A stretch of DNA of 64,000 nucleotides from Ahaetulla prasina (GCF_028640845.1 NC_080543.1:94043825-94107824), one strand, 5' to 3'. Positions 32,281 through 44,956 are shown, counted from the first letter of the stretch. Numbers and translations: made by a program. The notes: generated from the sequence alone by a model not told the origin.

Positions 32281-34496
32281 CCTTCAACTCAGTATTGTCT
32301 TCTGGTGACTGCTTGAACCATTTCATACAGTTTTCTTGACAAGATTTTCAGAAGTAACTTGCCCCTAGCTCCTTCTTCCTCGGGCTGAAACAGAGGGACT
32401 GGTCCAACATCACCCAGCTGGCTTTGTGCCTAAGGCAGGACTAGAAAACATGGTCTCTCCATTTCTAGCCCAGTACCTTAACTACTACTGTACTTCAAAC
32501 TCTCTCTCTCTATGCAATAACCTGGCTCTTTGCTTTTTAGCTATCAATCAAATATTACTGTACAATGCAAAAAAAAAAAAAAAGGTTTCAGATGTATAGT
32601 ACAAGGAGATGACAATATCCCTGAGTGGTATCAAAAAAGTAATCTTTGTAATTTGCTGAGTGCTACAACTAAAGAGTTTCAAACAGTAAAAGCAGCATTT
32701 TGTGAGTGAGGAAACTTAAATTTCCATAAAGTAGAATATTTTTCTTTTCATGGCTCTTTTTAATCTATAAAACTATTGATCACAAATAAATCCTCAAGGC
32801 AGAATACAGTTAAAAAGGCATCTGCTTGTTTTATTCCCTCCTTCATTTTCACTAATTTAAGGACAATTTATGTTTGTTATGTAATTTTAGGATTCTGGTT
32901 TTCGTTCTCCCAGATAATTGGCTGCTGACTTGCACAACACTTTGATAGCAAGGCAAATTACCTTTGGGATTACTGATCTATTAGATTTCCTGAGTGTTAA
33001 AATTCAGAAACTTGATTTATTATAACAGGAGAGAGCTTTTGCAATTTTATTTGATTCCCATAACACCAATATATTTGGCTAACATGCTTCCTCAAGTTAA
33101 CTATTTAATCAAAATACTCTTTCTGTAAAAGTGGTTCATGTTGTATGAAAATGCATATTCAGGTTCTATGTTTTGCTAAGCTCACTTTATTACTTTCAGA
33201 TTACACCCACGACAGGGATAGATGGTAGATTTAGTCAAATCCCTTTAGCTCATAGGCTGAATATCTGCAGAATCCTGAACCCAGAAAAGCTTCTTCATTA
33301 TCTTTTCATTATCACAGTGTTTCTTGACTTTAGGAACTTTCCAATGGGTTAAAATTTCTGAAGTCAAGAAAAACTGCTTTATCCTACACAGAATATCTTA
33401 CCATGATGGTCTTTTTAATTGTGCCTGGTTAAAATAAGGACAGATATCATGATGGGATTTTTTTCAAGTTTCTTCAGTAACTTTCATAACTAAGAATTTG
33501 AGAAATGTGGCTTCATAAGAAAAACTAGTGCCTTCTAGGTCTTTTAGACAACTATAATCATTTGCTATCCTGGGGTTAATAGAAGCTTAAATCCAAATCA
33601 TCTGGACAACATCATCAATACTGATGATGGAAGACAAAGATTATGTATAAATCTAGAATGGAAAGATGTAGTATGCTAAATAATTTATCAGTGTTTATCT
33701 CTTTAGATAAATACAGATTACAGAAAACATTTTATGATATTTCCTGTATATATTCAAAAAGGATTAATTCAGAATGCATGTTCAATAAAAATTGATTTCT
33801 TACTACTTCAATGCAGAAATAAATGTTTATTTCTCAATATACTTATTTCAGAGTAAATCAGTGGGATTTTTATCCAAGTGAATATGGTAAGGATCAAGAA
33901 TACATCATCAAATGAACATATGATTCATGGAAATAGTTTAGGTGATTTATGATTAAAAACTAAATTCTGCTGGTTTGCAAACTATTCTGTATAACTGAAA
34001 TGTTAATCACAGGTGGAATTATCTGAATGATGAAAGTGATTACTTATATATGTCCATCTTTTCGTTTACTTGAATACATACTTATAACTGTAAGCATAAC
34101 TGAATAAATGAATAACATACTTATAACCTCTGAGAACTGACCTTAGAATTAAAATAATATCAATTGTACAATCAAAATTAGAAGTATAGTTTTCCTGATA
34201 CACCAATTCATATAATTATTTCCATTTTACTATGTTCCCCTTTTAAATTTCCAGCTATCTATAATCAAACAAAAATATCAGTTTGAATTTAATCAGTAGC
34301 TAGGAATTGTCATTCTGTGTTATTTAACTTCTTGAAAAATCTTGCAATCAACACTCTTTTGTTTTCATACTTTTTTGTTTCCTTGTAATTTAGTAGCTGC
34401 TCCTTTATCCATTCAAGATTCTTTTACGGCAGCTGCCATTTCTCTTTTTTGACTGTGATTCCAAACTGGGCTCTTTTAGATGATTCAAATCCTAGT
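32281..34496. other. Intron 3 sequence, 2.2 kb apparently unique
   Basis: Includes a 15-bp A run at 32570-32584. No gene, RNA gene or repeat family recognised. Confidence 0.45.
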
Positions 34497-34504
34497 GATA
34501 GAAT

Positions 34505-34701
34505 CAAGGGTGAAATTCAAATTTTTTCCCTACCAGTTCTGTGGGCGTGGCTTGATGGGGGTGGCAGGGGAAGAATACTGCAAAATCTCCCACCCCACTC
34601 TGGGGCCAGCCAGAGGTGGTATTTGCTGGTTCTCCGAACTACTCAAAATTTTCGCTATGGGTTCTCCAGAACTTGTTAGAACCTACTGGATTTCACCCCT
34701 G
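34505..34701. mobile_element. hAT non-autonomous transposon, 197 bp
   Basis: Ends CAAGGGTGAAATTCAAA and GGATTTCACCCCTG with exact 8-bp duplication GATAGAAT at 34497-34504 and 34702-34709. Same family as 41793-42069. Confidence 0.93.
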
Positions 34702-34782
34702 GATAGAATGTTAATTTCTTAGAATTATGGTTTAACTGATTAGTTTGACTTCCTAAGTTAAAAGTAGTGCTCCATCAATACT

Positions 34783-34910
34783 TTTTTGTTTTAATGTTTT
34801 ATTTTGTTGATATATTATTTTTATTTTTGGGGGGTTGTGGACTGCCCAGAGTTTGGGTTAAGATGGGTGGGCATAAAAATATTATAAAATAAACAAACAA
34901 ACAAATAAAT
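34783..34910 (+). mobile_element. L2-like LINE 3' tail
   Basis: 'tgtggactgcccagagtttg', 'ggttaagatgggtgggcata' and an A-rich AAAC/AAAT tail fit an L2-like 3' terminus. No coding remains. Confidence 0.55.
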
Positions 34911-36786
34911 GTCAAATCCTGAACTATACATGTGTGAACCCCAGAGCAATTGTGCCATTGTCTAGCCTTAAAAAAGGACCTGATTTCTGATAAAGGGGTG
35001 GGGCAGGGAGAAAGATAATTAGTACTTGCAAAGTGAAATAGAAATTATTTGAAGGTTCTTTGTTACCAACTTTTCTTTCAAACAAAGAAATTGGGCTTGT
35101 AAAAATTTGGGATTTTCCAGAACATCTTTGCATTCTTACTATTATTATTGAATTGTATTACTGAATATACCTGATTGAGGTAATTGATAAATCTTTTATA
35201 AACTAACAAAATTACATAATCAGTTCCTGACTTAGCACTAGCAAGTCAGGAAATCCAAGGGTAAGACTGAAAGACAACTCACCATCCAATTTATAGGAAA
35301 ACATTGTGTGTTTGTGGGAAGAAAGAGGGGATGAGGCAGTTATTTGACTTCCATTTTGGAACTTAATGATTTTATTCCTCAAAGATTTTCAAAGCAGGAT
35401 GTTGCCTGACATTTGCAACAAAGGGAAGGTCCTTACATTTAAAAAAATGATGCATTTCTTTCCAGTTTTTCTGATCAATTAAAAAAAAGGTTAATTACAG
35501 ACATCAGGTTGTTCAATATTTTGGACAGGCATGCCTCAGTAACGGGCAGGAAGAATGTCAGGAATCAAAGTTTGGCTGTGATATATGCTCTGCCAAAGAT
35601 TTAAAAGAAAAAAGAAAGTTAACATGAACATTTTAATTAATTCCCTTTCTCCTTAGTCATTTTCTCTCTGTCCTAAACATTTTAAATATTATTCCCTTTT
35701 GTTTTTGTTTTGGACTCGGATCTGAACATCCCTTAAAAACAAGCAAAAAAAAGGAGGGGGGCAGTTCAGGGCTTTATCATGTGTGTTGATGTGTGAAAAA
35801 GTTCAAGATTGTGCCTGTGACTGCACAGTACATTGCCATGTTGACTGTTGGGTTTTTGTTTTACCTTCCTCAGGATGCCCCAAACGATGTCCCAAAGATG
35901 TGCCAATCGAATCATTTTAGAAGAGGCAAATCTCAACATATATTTTTTAAAATATATGTTTTAGGTAAGAACACATAAAGATTTGTGTACAAAAAGCCAG
36001 AAATAATTGAGGGTTTTTTTTCCTCTGTGAAAATTAGGAGAAAAACAAAAATCTATTTCCCTCTTGTTTCTCTCAGGTGATAGTCCAAACCATTCATTTG
36101 TATGCATGGAGATATTCCTTCATTTTTTTAAAAAATCCATTCTCCATTGCCTTCACAGTGGCATTACTGATAATCCATTTCATGAGGTACATTTCATACA
36201 CAGGAAAGTCTGAAACTATTCATGGTAAGAATTTATATTATATCATCTTATTTTCCCAATGAATTCTTTGGAGATTTTCCACATAACATTCATTGCACAC
36301 CAATGGTTTTCTACAAACTGAGTCATTCAAAATCTTATCTTCTGACATTTGATAAATGAAAAACGAAGGGGGGACTTGTGTGAAGTAATTATTGTAAAAC
36401 TATTTATATTCTACTATTTCCCTAAGTTTGCCAGAGAGCAATATGTTTCTCTTCCTCTGTGTTCAGCATTTTGACATGATAATCTCTTAATTTAGGTTAA
36501 ACTGAAAAGCATTAATTTACTGAAGGCCAAACAATAAACTTCATGGCTGAATGGGGACTTGATTGCTTGTTACCTTTATGGCAGTTCAAAAGGCTCTGTA
36601 CAAAGCTGTATAGGGACATGGTAGAAGGTAGGATCATTTCTAAAGACATTAAGATTTGAAGACTCAGAATAAACATTGTTACTAATTTCTTTTCTTTTTC
36701 TTATCTCATGCTTTAAATGTCTCATTATGTCTTTCGGCACCATCATTAATGTTGCATATACCGAAAGGCAATTATGCAATGAGTAC
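34911..36786. other. Intron 3 sequence, mostly unique
   Basis: No exon or repeat family recognised; searched by eye for exon 3 on the minus strand without success. Confidence 0.4.
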
Positions 36787-37150
36787 AGGTAGTCCTTGAT
36801 TTATATCAGTTCGGTTAGTGACCATTCAAAGTTACAACAGCACTGAAAAAAAGTGACTTTTGATCATTTTTCACAGGTACGACCTTTACAGCAGCCACAT
36901 GATCATGTGATCAAAATTCAGGCGCTTGGCACCTTATTCATATTTATGACGGTTGCAGCGTCCCAGGGTCATGTGATCCCCTTTTGCAACTTCTGACAAG
37001 CAAAGTCCATGGGGAATCCAGTTTCACTTAACAACCGGGTTACTAACTTATCAACTGCAGTGATTCACTTAACAAGAGAGGCAAGAAAGGTTGTAAAATG
37101 GGGCAACATTCACTTAACCAAGGTCTTGCTTAACAATATTAATTTTGGAA
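36787..37150. mobile_element. AGTCCTCGACTTAC-family transposon, right end lost
   Basis: Begins 'aggtagtccttgatttatat' and carries the family blocks 'cccagggtcatgtgatcccc' and 'ttcacttaacaagag'. The right terminal repeat is missing and (TA)n begins there. Confidence 0.8.
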
Positions 37151-37152
37151 TA

Positions 37153-37159
<7 letters not shown>

Positions 37160-37239
<80 letters not shown>

Positions 37240-37394
37240 TTCTGAGGTTTTCACGGGTGTTTGTATATAGGTCTTTGGTTGTTCGGGTTTTCTCCCGTGT
37301 AAAATTGGAAGTGTCTTGGCGACGTTTCGACGAAGTCTCCCAGAAGCACGAAGCTGAAGCCTGAAGATGACGAATGAGACTCGTCAGTCATTCT

Positions 37395-37456
<62 letters not shown>

Positions 37457-37550
37457 GGTCTTTGGTTGTTCGGGTTTTCTCCCATGTAAAATTGGACACT
37501 TCCAATTTTTATTGTATCAGAAAACAAATATATATATATATATATATATG
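37160..37550. repeat. Three (TA)n arrays enclosing a duplicated repeat fragment
   Basis: (TA)n at 37160-37234, 37397-37453 and 37527-37549. The segments between them share a direct repeat starting 'ggtctttggttgttcgggtt' (37270 and 37457). The first also contains 'gacgtttcgacgaagtctcc' and 'gaagatgacgaatgagactc', a fold-back motif frequent in squamate Penelope-like repeats (family tentative). Confidence 0.8.
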
Positions 37551-38059
37551 TAGATGCATACACATTAATGACATTGCACACAGACTTTGTTTCTTCTAAG
37601 GATTACCATTAGTGCCATAGCTCCAAATGTGTCCTCCTGTTATATATTAATGAATGCTATGTTAATAGTAATTTGAAATGATGGTGACAAAGGAATTTCC
37701 TCTAACCACAATACAGGTTGAAGTATGCAAATTTCACTGAAACCATGCTATTGGGGAGCAGTAAGAGTCTCTTTTACTCATTTGGTCCTGCTGCTATTTA
37801 TTTCCCACACAACTGATGTTCTACATTACAAAAAGAAGAACCTGCATGTAACAGAATCACCATCATATTTTACTTCAATTAAAAACCAAACTGAACAGGA
37901 CATACTAGATGAAATTTTATTTTTATGTTATTTTTAATGCTGTAGGAAACTCTTCATAGTATTGTGACTTCTGACAAACAGAACTGAAGGAATAGATGAA
38001 AGAATAGATCCCTAATTTTTTAACCTAAAAAATAAGACAAAATAATTATGTTTTAAAAT
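37551..38059. other. Intron 3 sequence, nothing recognised
   Basis: No gene or repeat family recognised. Confidence 0.4.
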
Positions 38060-38375
38060 TGGCTCCTATCCATCTGACTTTCCGTAAGAGCCTTAAGACC
38101 TGGTTCTGCCAGATGGCTTTGGGCCCCAATTGGGGGGGGGCTTCAAATGGCATCTGATTTATTGATTAAGAGCTAATCCTACTCCCCCTCCTGTGTATCT
38201 GGCTGCTCCTTTCTTCATCTTGTCTCAATGATTTTATTCTGTCTGTATATTTGATAATTTTATATATATATTTGATAATTATATATATATTTATGTTGTA
38301 AGCTACCCAGAGTCACTTTGAAACAAGATGGGTGACAAATAAATCTTAATCATCATCATCATCATCATCATAATA
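38060..38375 (+). mobile_element. L2-like LINE 3' end
   Basis: 'tttccgtaagagccttaaga' (FRKSLKTW, the LINE C-terminal end) is followed by a 3' UTR ending 'gtaagctacccagagtcact', 'agatgggtgacaaataaat' and an (ATC)n patch. Confidence 0.7.
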
Positions 38376-38803
38376 GCAGCAGCAGCATTTGGTAAGCAAA
38401 AGCACATTTCAAAACTTCAGGACTTGTATTTTACAACTTTTTACATTTGTAAAAAATTGTCTTTAACAATTGTAAAGTAGCCATAGTTTTCTTCCACCAT
38501 TACTCTTGCTACAACCAGTTACCTTAGACCAGGAAAAAGAAAAGAAAATAAGGTTTTTCAGGCTCTTACATGTGTTAATAACAGACTGTCTTACCAGTCT
38601 GAGCCACAGAGGCCCATTCTAAAAATCTATTTAGAACATAAAATATGTTCTAAGTAGATCTAATTTATAATCTATATTTGATTATAGATATATATCTTCT
38701 GACTACCTAAATGAATATGGAGAAATAAGGCTAAAATCTAAATAAAATGAACATTTTTATCTACACCACTTTTTTGGAAATAATATTCAGTAACAATATA
38801 TGT

Positions 38804-38810
<7 letters not shown>

Positions 38811-38881
<71 letters not shown>

Positions 38882-38905
38882 TGTATGTATGTATGTATGT
38901 ATGTA
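38811..38905. repeat. (TA)n-(TATG)n compound microsatellite
   Basis: TA array to about 38853, then about 13 TATG units. Open frames made of TY or CMYV repeats are artefacts. Confidence 0.95.
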
Positions 38906-38974
38906 TATATGTATATATAATATATATAAAATATGCAATAACATTGCAACTACATTACAAAAAAGTCATTAAAA

Positions 38975-39617
38975 GTTGTAAACCTAATCTTACGTAGCTT
39001 CTTCTCCAGAAAAACTATACTACTAACCAGAGCTTACAAAACATTTGCTACACCAATTCTTGAATACAGCTCGCCTGTCTGGAAACCATACCACATTTCA
39101 GACATCAACACAATTGAATGTGTCCAGAAATATTTTACAAGAAGAGTTCTGTACTCCTCTGAATACAACAAAATACCTTATGACACCAGACTTGAAATCC
39201 TGGGTTTAGAAAATTTAGAACTACGCCGTCTTTGGCATGAGTTGAGCTTAACTCATAGAATCATCTATTACAATGTCCTTCCTGTCAAAGACTACTTCAG
39301 CTTCAATCACAACAATACAGGAGCAAACAATAGATTTAAACTTAATGTTAACCGCTCCAATCTTGATTGCAGAAAATATGACTTCAGTAACAGAGTTGTT
39401 AATACTTGGAATACACTACCTGACTCTGTGGTCTCTTCTCAAAGTCCCCAAAGCTTCAACCAAAAACTATCTACTATTGACCTCACCCCTTTCCTAAGAA
39501 AGAAAGCATGCATAAGAGCACAAACTTGCCTACCGTTCCTGTCCTACTGTTGCTTCATTCTTATGCTTATGTATGCTGTTATGACAAATAAAATAAATAA
39601 AAAATAAAATAAAATAA
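38975..39617 (+). mobile_element. LINE 3' end, family B, long copy
   Basis: Two consecutive open stretches read TRAYKTFATPILEYSSPVW, HISDINTIECVQKYFTRR, LEILGLENLELRRLWHEL, IIYYNVLPVKDYFSFNHN, DCRKYDFSNRVVNTWNTL and PDSVVSSQSPQSFNQKLS. The C-terminal 121 codons (39242-39607) are uninterrupted. Ends with 'gctgttatgacaaataaa'. 5'-truncated: no catalytic reverse-transcriptase motif is present. Confidence 0.85.
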
Positions 39618-41085
39618 ACATAAAGAAAGGCTATATGAAATATTGCACATTAAAATAAAAGTTGAATTTCTGTGTGGCTTTTATTTTAACATGTATTAGA
39701 AGTCATTATATTTAGTCTTGCAACAGGTTTTATCTCTGGAATTACAAAGAGCCAGACTCTTGCTTTCAAAATGCAATTTAATCTTTCTACCATTCCCCTA
39801 ATTGTTTTTCTATCTAATATTTCATTGCATTTATGTGTAAGTATTCATTTTATGATAACATTTTAATCAGTTTGACAGCAACATTTCCGTCACAAGAAGA
39901 ATTACCATTTCTGTTTATCTGAATTGTGTTGGCTGTTCACGTCTTTTATTCAAATAGCTGCAGGTTCAGTTTGCATGCTGTGATATTTTTGTCTTTTGTG
40001 GGTGTTGTTGTCAGGGTTATCAGATTCAGTATCTAATTTGCTGGGGGGGGGGGAGAAATCAGTCTGCCATCCCAAAATTTTCTTGCAAAGAATGAGATTT
40101 GAGGTTTGTAATTGCAGTGTATTATTAAAGACTGCCATTATGTTCGACTCTTAAACCAGTTTAAAGATTTTTAAAGCTATGTGGCAAAAAGTACTGTGAA
40201 CTGCATGCATATCTTTCTTGGTTATATTATCTGATGCATTATTTGAGAATTAGTAATTGAGTTTTAACAACACAGCAGTATGCACACACCCAGTATCAGA
40301 GTTAATGGTGTAGGTCCAGCCTTAACTTTGTCATTTTCTTATTTGTTTTGCTTATTCATGCGCCCTTCACATTCCATTTATATACTTGCTTGACTACATA
40401 ACACACAAATGTAGAAAATAAGGGTGCCGGCTGATGAAGATTTTATCTGCTTTCTGAAGTACAGACATGGGTGACTATATTACATTCACAATAACGCACT
40501 TCAAATATTCAAAAGTGGGAGGGTGCTAATTTTTGCCCTACAACTGAAGTCATCTAAAATTATAGAAGTATTTGCAATTCCTTAGAAATTAATAAAAGAA
40601 TCTAAGCATCATTATGTCAGTGAAACCAAGAGTATCTACATTTGTCCATTTTGATGAACTGCTTCATTAAATGAGTCAATAAAACAGTCTGAGCAGGGAC
40701 CATGTCAAATCTGAGCATTTAATTTTTCCTTGTAGTTTAACCTTCAGGGTTGTTTGGTAATCAGCCAACCAATAACAACTTGAAAATATTTAAATTCATT
40801 CCATCAAAAACATTGTCTTTGCAAATTCTATTAGCAAGCATGAATTAGTGCAGATGTACTGTATGTTTCAATTAAGATTTTTCCATTACCATGACTTGAT
40901 TACCTAAGTTTTATATAGCTCTTCTCAGAAGTCAGAAACCTATCTATCCTTTTTAGGTACTTTTCAATCTATGAGAACTTTCATAGAGACAGAATTCCTC
41001 ACTTCATTTTCACAGATGAAAACTTTTGAGAAATTATAAAACAAATATGGACTCAGAATTTGTCAAAGCAAAACTAAGATACTGT
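39618..41085. other. Intron 3 sequence, mostly unique
   Basis: No gene or repeat family recognised. Confidence 0.4.
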
Positions 41086-41099
41086 ACCAGTTTCAGCTT

Positions 41100-42370
41100 T
41101 AAAAAAGCGGGGTACCCCAGGGCTCTGTCTTTGGTCCAGTACTCTTCAATTTCTTCATCAATGATTTAGATGAGGAGTTAGATGTGGAACTCATCAATTT
41201 TGCAGAATGCACCAAGCTGGCAGGAATAGCCAACACTCCAGAAGACAGGCTTAAGATACAGAAGGATCTTGACAGACTTGAACATTGGCCCCTATCTAAC
41301 AAAACGAAATTCAATGGTAAAAAAAGTAAGGTTTTACATATAGGCAAGAAAAGCCAAATGCACAGGTATAGTATAAATGGTACCTGGTCCAATAGTAGTA
41401 ATTGTGAGAGGGACCATGGAGTCCTAGTTGGCAATTACTTAAATATGCCAGCAGTGTGCTATAGCTGCCAAAAAAGCCAACACAGCCCTAGGCTGCATTA
41501 ACAGAGGGATAGAATCAAGATCATATGAAGTCTTGATACCACTTTTTAATGCCTTAGTAAGACCACACTTGGAATATTGCATCCAGTTTGGTTGCCACAA
41601 TGTAAAAAAAAAAATATGTTGAGACTTTACTGTAGAAAGGGTGCAGAGAAGAGCAACAAAGATGATTAGGGGACTGGAGGCTAAAATATAGAGTATAAAG
41701 AATGGTTGCTGGACTTGGGTACATCTAGTTTAATGAAAAGAAGGACTAGGGGTGATGTGAGAGCAATGTTCCAATAACTAAGGGGTTACTACCAGTGGTG
41801 AAATTCAAATTTTTTTACTACCGGTTCTGTGGGTGTGGCTTGGTAAACATGGTGTGGCTTGGTGGGCATGGCTAGGTGGGTGTGGCTGGGGAAGGATACT
41901 GCAAAATCCCCATTCCCTCCCCACTCTTGGGGGAAGGATATTGCAAAATCTCCATTCCCACCCCACTCTGGGGCCAGCCAAAGGTCGTATTTGCCAGTTC
42001 TCTGAACTACTTAAAATTTCCGCTACTGGTTCTCCAGAACCTGTCAGAACCTGCTAAATAGCACCCCTGGTTACTACAAAGAAGGCAGAGTCAATCAACC
42101 TAATCTCCATTGCACCTGAAGGCAGGATAAGAAGCAATGGGTGGAAACTAATCAAGGAGGGAAGCCTAGAACTAAGGGGAAATTTCCTGACAGTTAGAAC
42201 AATTAATCAGTGAAACAACTTGCCTCCATAAGTTGTGAATGCTCCAACACTGGAAGTTTTTAAGAACAGATTGGACAACCATTTGTCTGAAATGGTAAAG
42301 GGCTTCCTGCCTGAGCAGGACTAGAAGGCCTCCGAAGTCTCTTCCAACTCTGTTAAGTCTGTTAAAGTAC
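41100..42370 (+). mobile_element. CR1 LINE 3' end, interrupted by a hAT element
   Basis: Decayed CR1 coding and 3' end. It begins within the reverse-transcriptase domain ('cggggtaccccagggctctg', GVPQGS-like, and 'ttcaatttcttcatcaatga', FNFFINDL). Later CR1 hallmarks are 'gcagagaagagcaacaaaga', 'agcaatgggtggaaactaat', 'ggaagtttttaagaacagat' and 'tagaaggcctccgaagtctc'. The hAT element at 41793-42069 splits it. Frameshifts and stops make it inactive. Confidence 0.88.
41793..42069. mobile_element. hAT non-autonomous transposon, 277 bp, nested in CR1
   Basis: Ends CAGTGGTGAAATTCAAA and AATAGCACCCCTG with exact 8-bp duplication GTTACTAC at 41785-41792 and 42070-42077. The CR1 sequence is continuous when the element and one duplication copy are removed. 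An internal block ('gaaggatactgcaaaatccc') is present twice. Confidence 0.95.
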
Positions 42371-42861
42371 TTAAACTATTTTTTTATATATTTCTTCTCA
42401 GTAGAAAATATAATTAAACAATAAGCCAGGAAAATCCAAAAACATTTTTCTGTCTTGTACCTACTTGCATTGGACTCAAATTTTGCTTATATCTTTTCTA
42501 CAGATAAATCTTCCTAACAAGAAAATAATTAAGATTCAGAATACTTTAGTGCTGAATTTTGAATTAACATGTTTTGGGCTCCCTGGGAAATAGGATGATA
42601 GAAATAAGGGAATGGAAATCAAACTATTATTTTGTTGTTATTGTTTTTTTGAACTACCTGCTTCAAAATGGCAGTGGCTATGTTCTTTTTGGAAGCTACA
42701 GCAGTATAAATGGAAACCATGACTTTTTATTTGTAAAAAAACCCAAACATTTTTACTTGCAGTAAAAGTCCATGAATATAGGACATGTCTTTAAAAAAAT
42801 AGCTGTCTGAAACTTGTAGATGTTGGGGAAATTGTGGTAGTTGCCTCATCACCAGCCTTTG
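42371..42861. other. Intron 3 sequence, nothing recognised
   Basis: No gene or repeat family recognised. Confidence 0.4.
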
Positions 42862-42869
42862 CCCTAGGC

Positions 42870-42967
42870 CAGGGGTCTACAAACTTGGCTCTTTTAAGAT
42901 TTGTGGCTGAGGAACTCTGGGAGTTGAAGTCCACAAGTCTTAAAAAAGCCAAGTTTACAGACCCTTG
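42870..42967. mobile_element. hAT non-autonomous transposon, palindromic, 98 bp
   Basis: Ends CAGGGGTCTACAAACTTGGC and GCCAAGTTTACAGACCCTTG are inverted copies. Exact 8-bp duplication CCCTAGGC at 42862-42869 and 42968-42975. Open frames on both strands reflect the palindrome. Confidence 0.92.
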
Positions 42968-43248
42968 CCCTAGGCAAACATTTTTTTTCTTTACCTTTCT
43001 CCTCACTGTCCTCAAAGATTGCTGTGTCTCTTTTTTTCACACTCAAAAAGTTTCAAAATATCCAATCACTTGCTGCCTCCCAGCAATCACCTTTCATTCA
43101 CAGATAACATTCAACTTTTAACAAAGGCATATCTGAGATATTCCTCCTTTAAGATCTAGTTCTCATAATAAGCACCTTGACATCATCTTTCTGCATGATC
43201 ACATCAAGGTGAAAACTGCCCTCCCACCCAAACAGAGTATGTTATACT

Positions 43249-43357
43249 CAGTGGTGGGTTGCTACCGGTTCACCGGTTCACCGGTTCGCAGAAGTGTCGC
43301 GAGCACACGCACGCCCACAAGCAAACCAGTAGCGGCGGGATTTGAAACCCACTACAG
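43249..43357. mobile_element. hAT miniature element, 109 bp
   Basis: Ends CAGTGGTGGGTTGCTACC and TTTGAAACCCACTACAG with exact 8-bp duplication GTTATACT at 43241-43248 and 43358-43365. The 5' part holds a triplicated 'ccggttca' unit. Short internal-deletion relative of 20035-20244. Confidence 0.93.
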
Positions 43358-43365
43358 GTTATACT

Positions 43366-44177
43366 GCATGTATGAAGAAAAAAGTGTAAGCAAGAAATTA
43401 ACTAAAAATAGAGCTTGCATTTGATACAAAGAGGTTGCTGAAGTTCATTTGTAATAGTTCATTCATTTTTTTTACAAGATATCAATGCATTTGTATTCTT
43501 TCAAGTACCTTTTTCCAGTTTCTGGTTTAGTTAGACAAGAGTAGTCCAACACTTCCTATTTTTAAACTAGTTGATCATTTTTACTACCATCACTTTATAC
43601 ATGTGCAGAAAGAATCATAATCAAGTACAAAATCTACTATGTTTCTAGGAAGGCTCTCTTGGGCCATGAAACAAGGGCAACTATTTTGAGTCTCTGTTTC
43701 TTCATCACTGGTAATTGCCTAGACTTCTCTACTTTAATAAACTCCTGAATTGATTCTGTAGAAACAATATTGTCCAAATTCCTGTCTTGTTCATTTAAAA
43801 ACAATAATGGTATTGAGAGCAAGTCAACTTGGTTGACTGTGCTGAACAACCCTTTTTTTCCCATGTGGGAGGGTACTTCAATGTTTCAGGAATAAGCGAG
43901 GTATCAAAACTGAATCTCTCTCTTGAAGCTTTCATGTTACTTAACATGTTCATCCTCATATCTGAGGAATGAGTGTTTTTGGTGTGACTTAATATGAACT
44001 TTCCTTGCTAAAGTAAAGTTCATATTAATATGAACTTTACTTGCTTTACAGCTAAACAAAAAAATGGGGGTGGGGGGGGGAATTGTGATGGATAAGTTTA
44101 CCACCTTGAATTATTTGCAAGAATAATATGGTGGGATATAAATAAATATACAATTGAAGCCAGATTTTTTTTCTTTT
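43366..44177. other. Intron 3 sequence with a small inverted repeat and a LINE-like tail
   Basis: 43988-44032 holds alternating 'aatatgaactt' / 'aagttcatatt' inverted copies. 44080-44150 ('accaccttgaattatttgca', 'ggtgggatataaataaata') resembles a LINE or SINE 3' tail. No gene. Confidence 0.45.
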
Positions 44178-44350
44178 AGGATAAACGGATAAACAGGGGG
44201 AAATTCATTTCAATATATGATATTGTGGCAAGATTATATGCCCAGAGATGGAAAGATTTGACACTGCCCCCTAGAGAGGAATGGTTGATGTTACTGACAG
44301 ATCTTGCTGAGATGGATAAATTAAATTATTTAATAAGACAAAAGACACTC
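44178..44350 (+). mobile_element. L1 LINE, ORF2 C-terminal remnant
   Basis: The plus strand reads RWKDLTLPPREEWLMLLTDL and AEMDKLNYLIRQKT, the 'W---A-MAKLT-L' block near the end of L1 ORF2. Truncated at both ends. Confidence 0.65.
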
Positions 44351-44734
44351 TCTATATTTATTGGTGATTAGAAACTTCTTATGAACCTTATGAAAATGAA
44401 AAAAAAAAGTCAGCCAGTTTAGGCATTGCTACTTATTAAAATATGTATTGGGATGGATAGGTACCAAAAAGCTAAATAATGAAATCAAACAGAATGCTAT
44501 ATTGGTTAATGGAGAAACCTACAACCAAAGAATTGATCTTAGCATTCTGTCAGATGAATGGTTTGCCAATCAACTTTTAATAATAACTATCTTCTTCACC
44601 ATATTCATAGGCTCCCCAGGAACCATTTATATAAACAGGCAAATAATATTAAAATTACCCTGGTCTGGTGATGGCTTGAGTTTTCATTTTGAGCATGTCT
44701 TCATCATTATATAAAGTTATGGCCGCCCAGTCAT
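44351..44734. other. Intron 3 sequence, nothing recognised
   Basis: An 88-codon frame (44448-44714) has no recognisable domain. Confidence 0.4.
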
Positions 44735-44956
44735 TTATTTTTTTTATTTTTTTTATTTTTTTATTTTGTCACACAGTATATATAAGCATAAGCATGAAAT
44801 AATTAAACAATACATAAGCATATATATAAGCATGAGTATATAATAACTATATTAATTGGATATAATGAAAGGAAACAATAGGACAGGAACGGTAGGCATG
44901 CTTGTGCTCTTATGCACGCCCCTTACAGACCACTTAGGAATGGGGTGAGGTCATCA
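44735..44956 (-). mobile_element. LINE 3' UTR, family B
   Basis: Plus orientation starts with (ATTTT)n, 'gtcacacagtatatataagc', and continues 'aggacaggaacggtaggcat' and 'gaatggggtgaggtca'. Identical order to 5377-5610, with truncation just inside the coding end. Confidence 0.85.

Noticed and set aside
37009..37581. Open frames rich in IY dipeptides
   Set aside because: Translation of (TA)n arrays; the same applies at 38738-38997.
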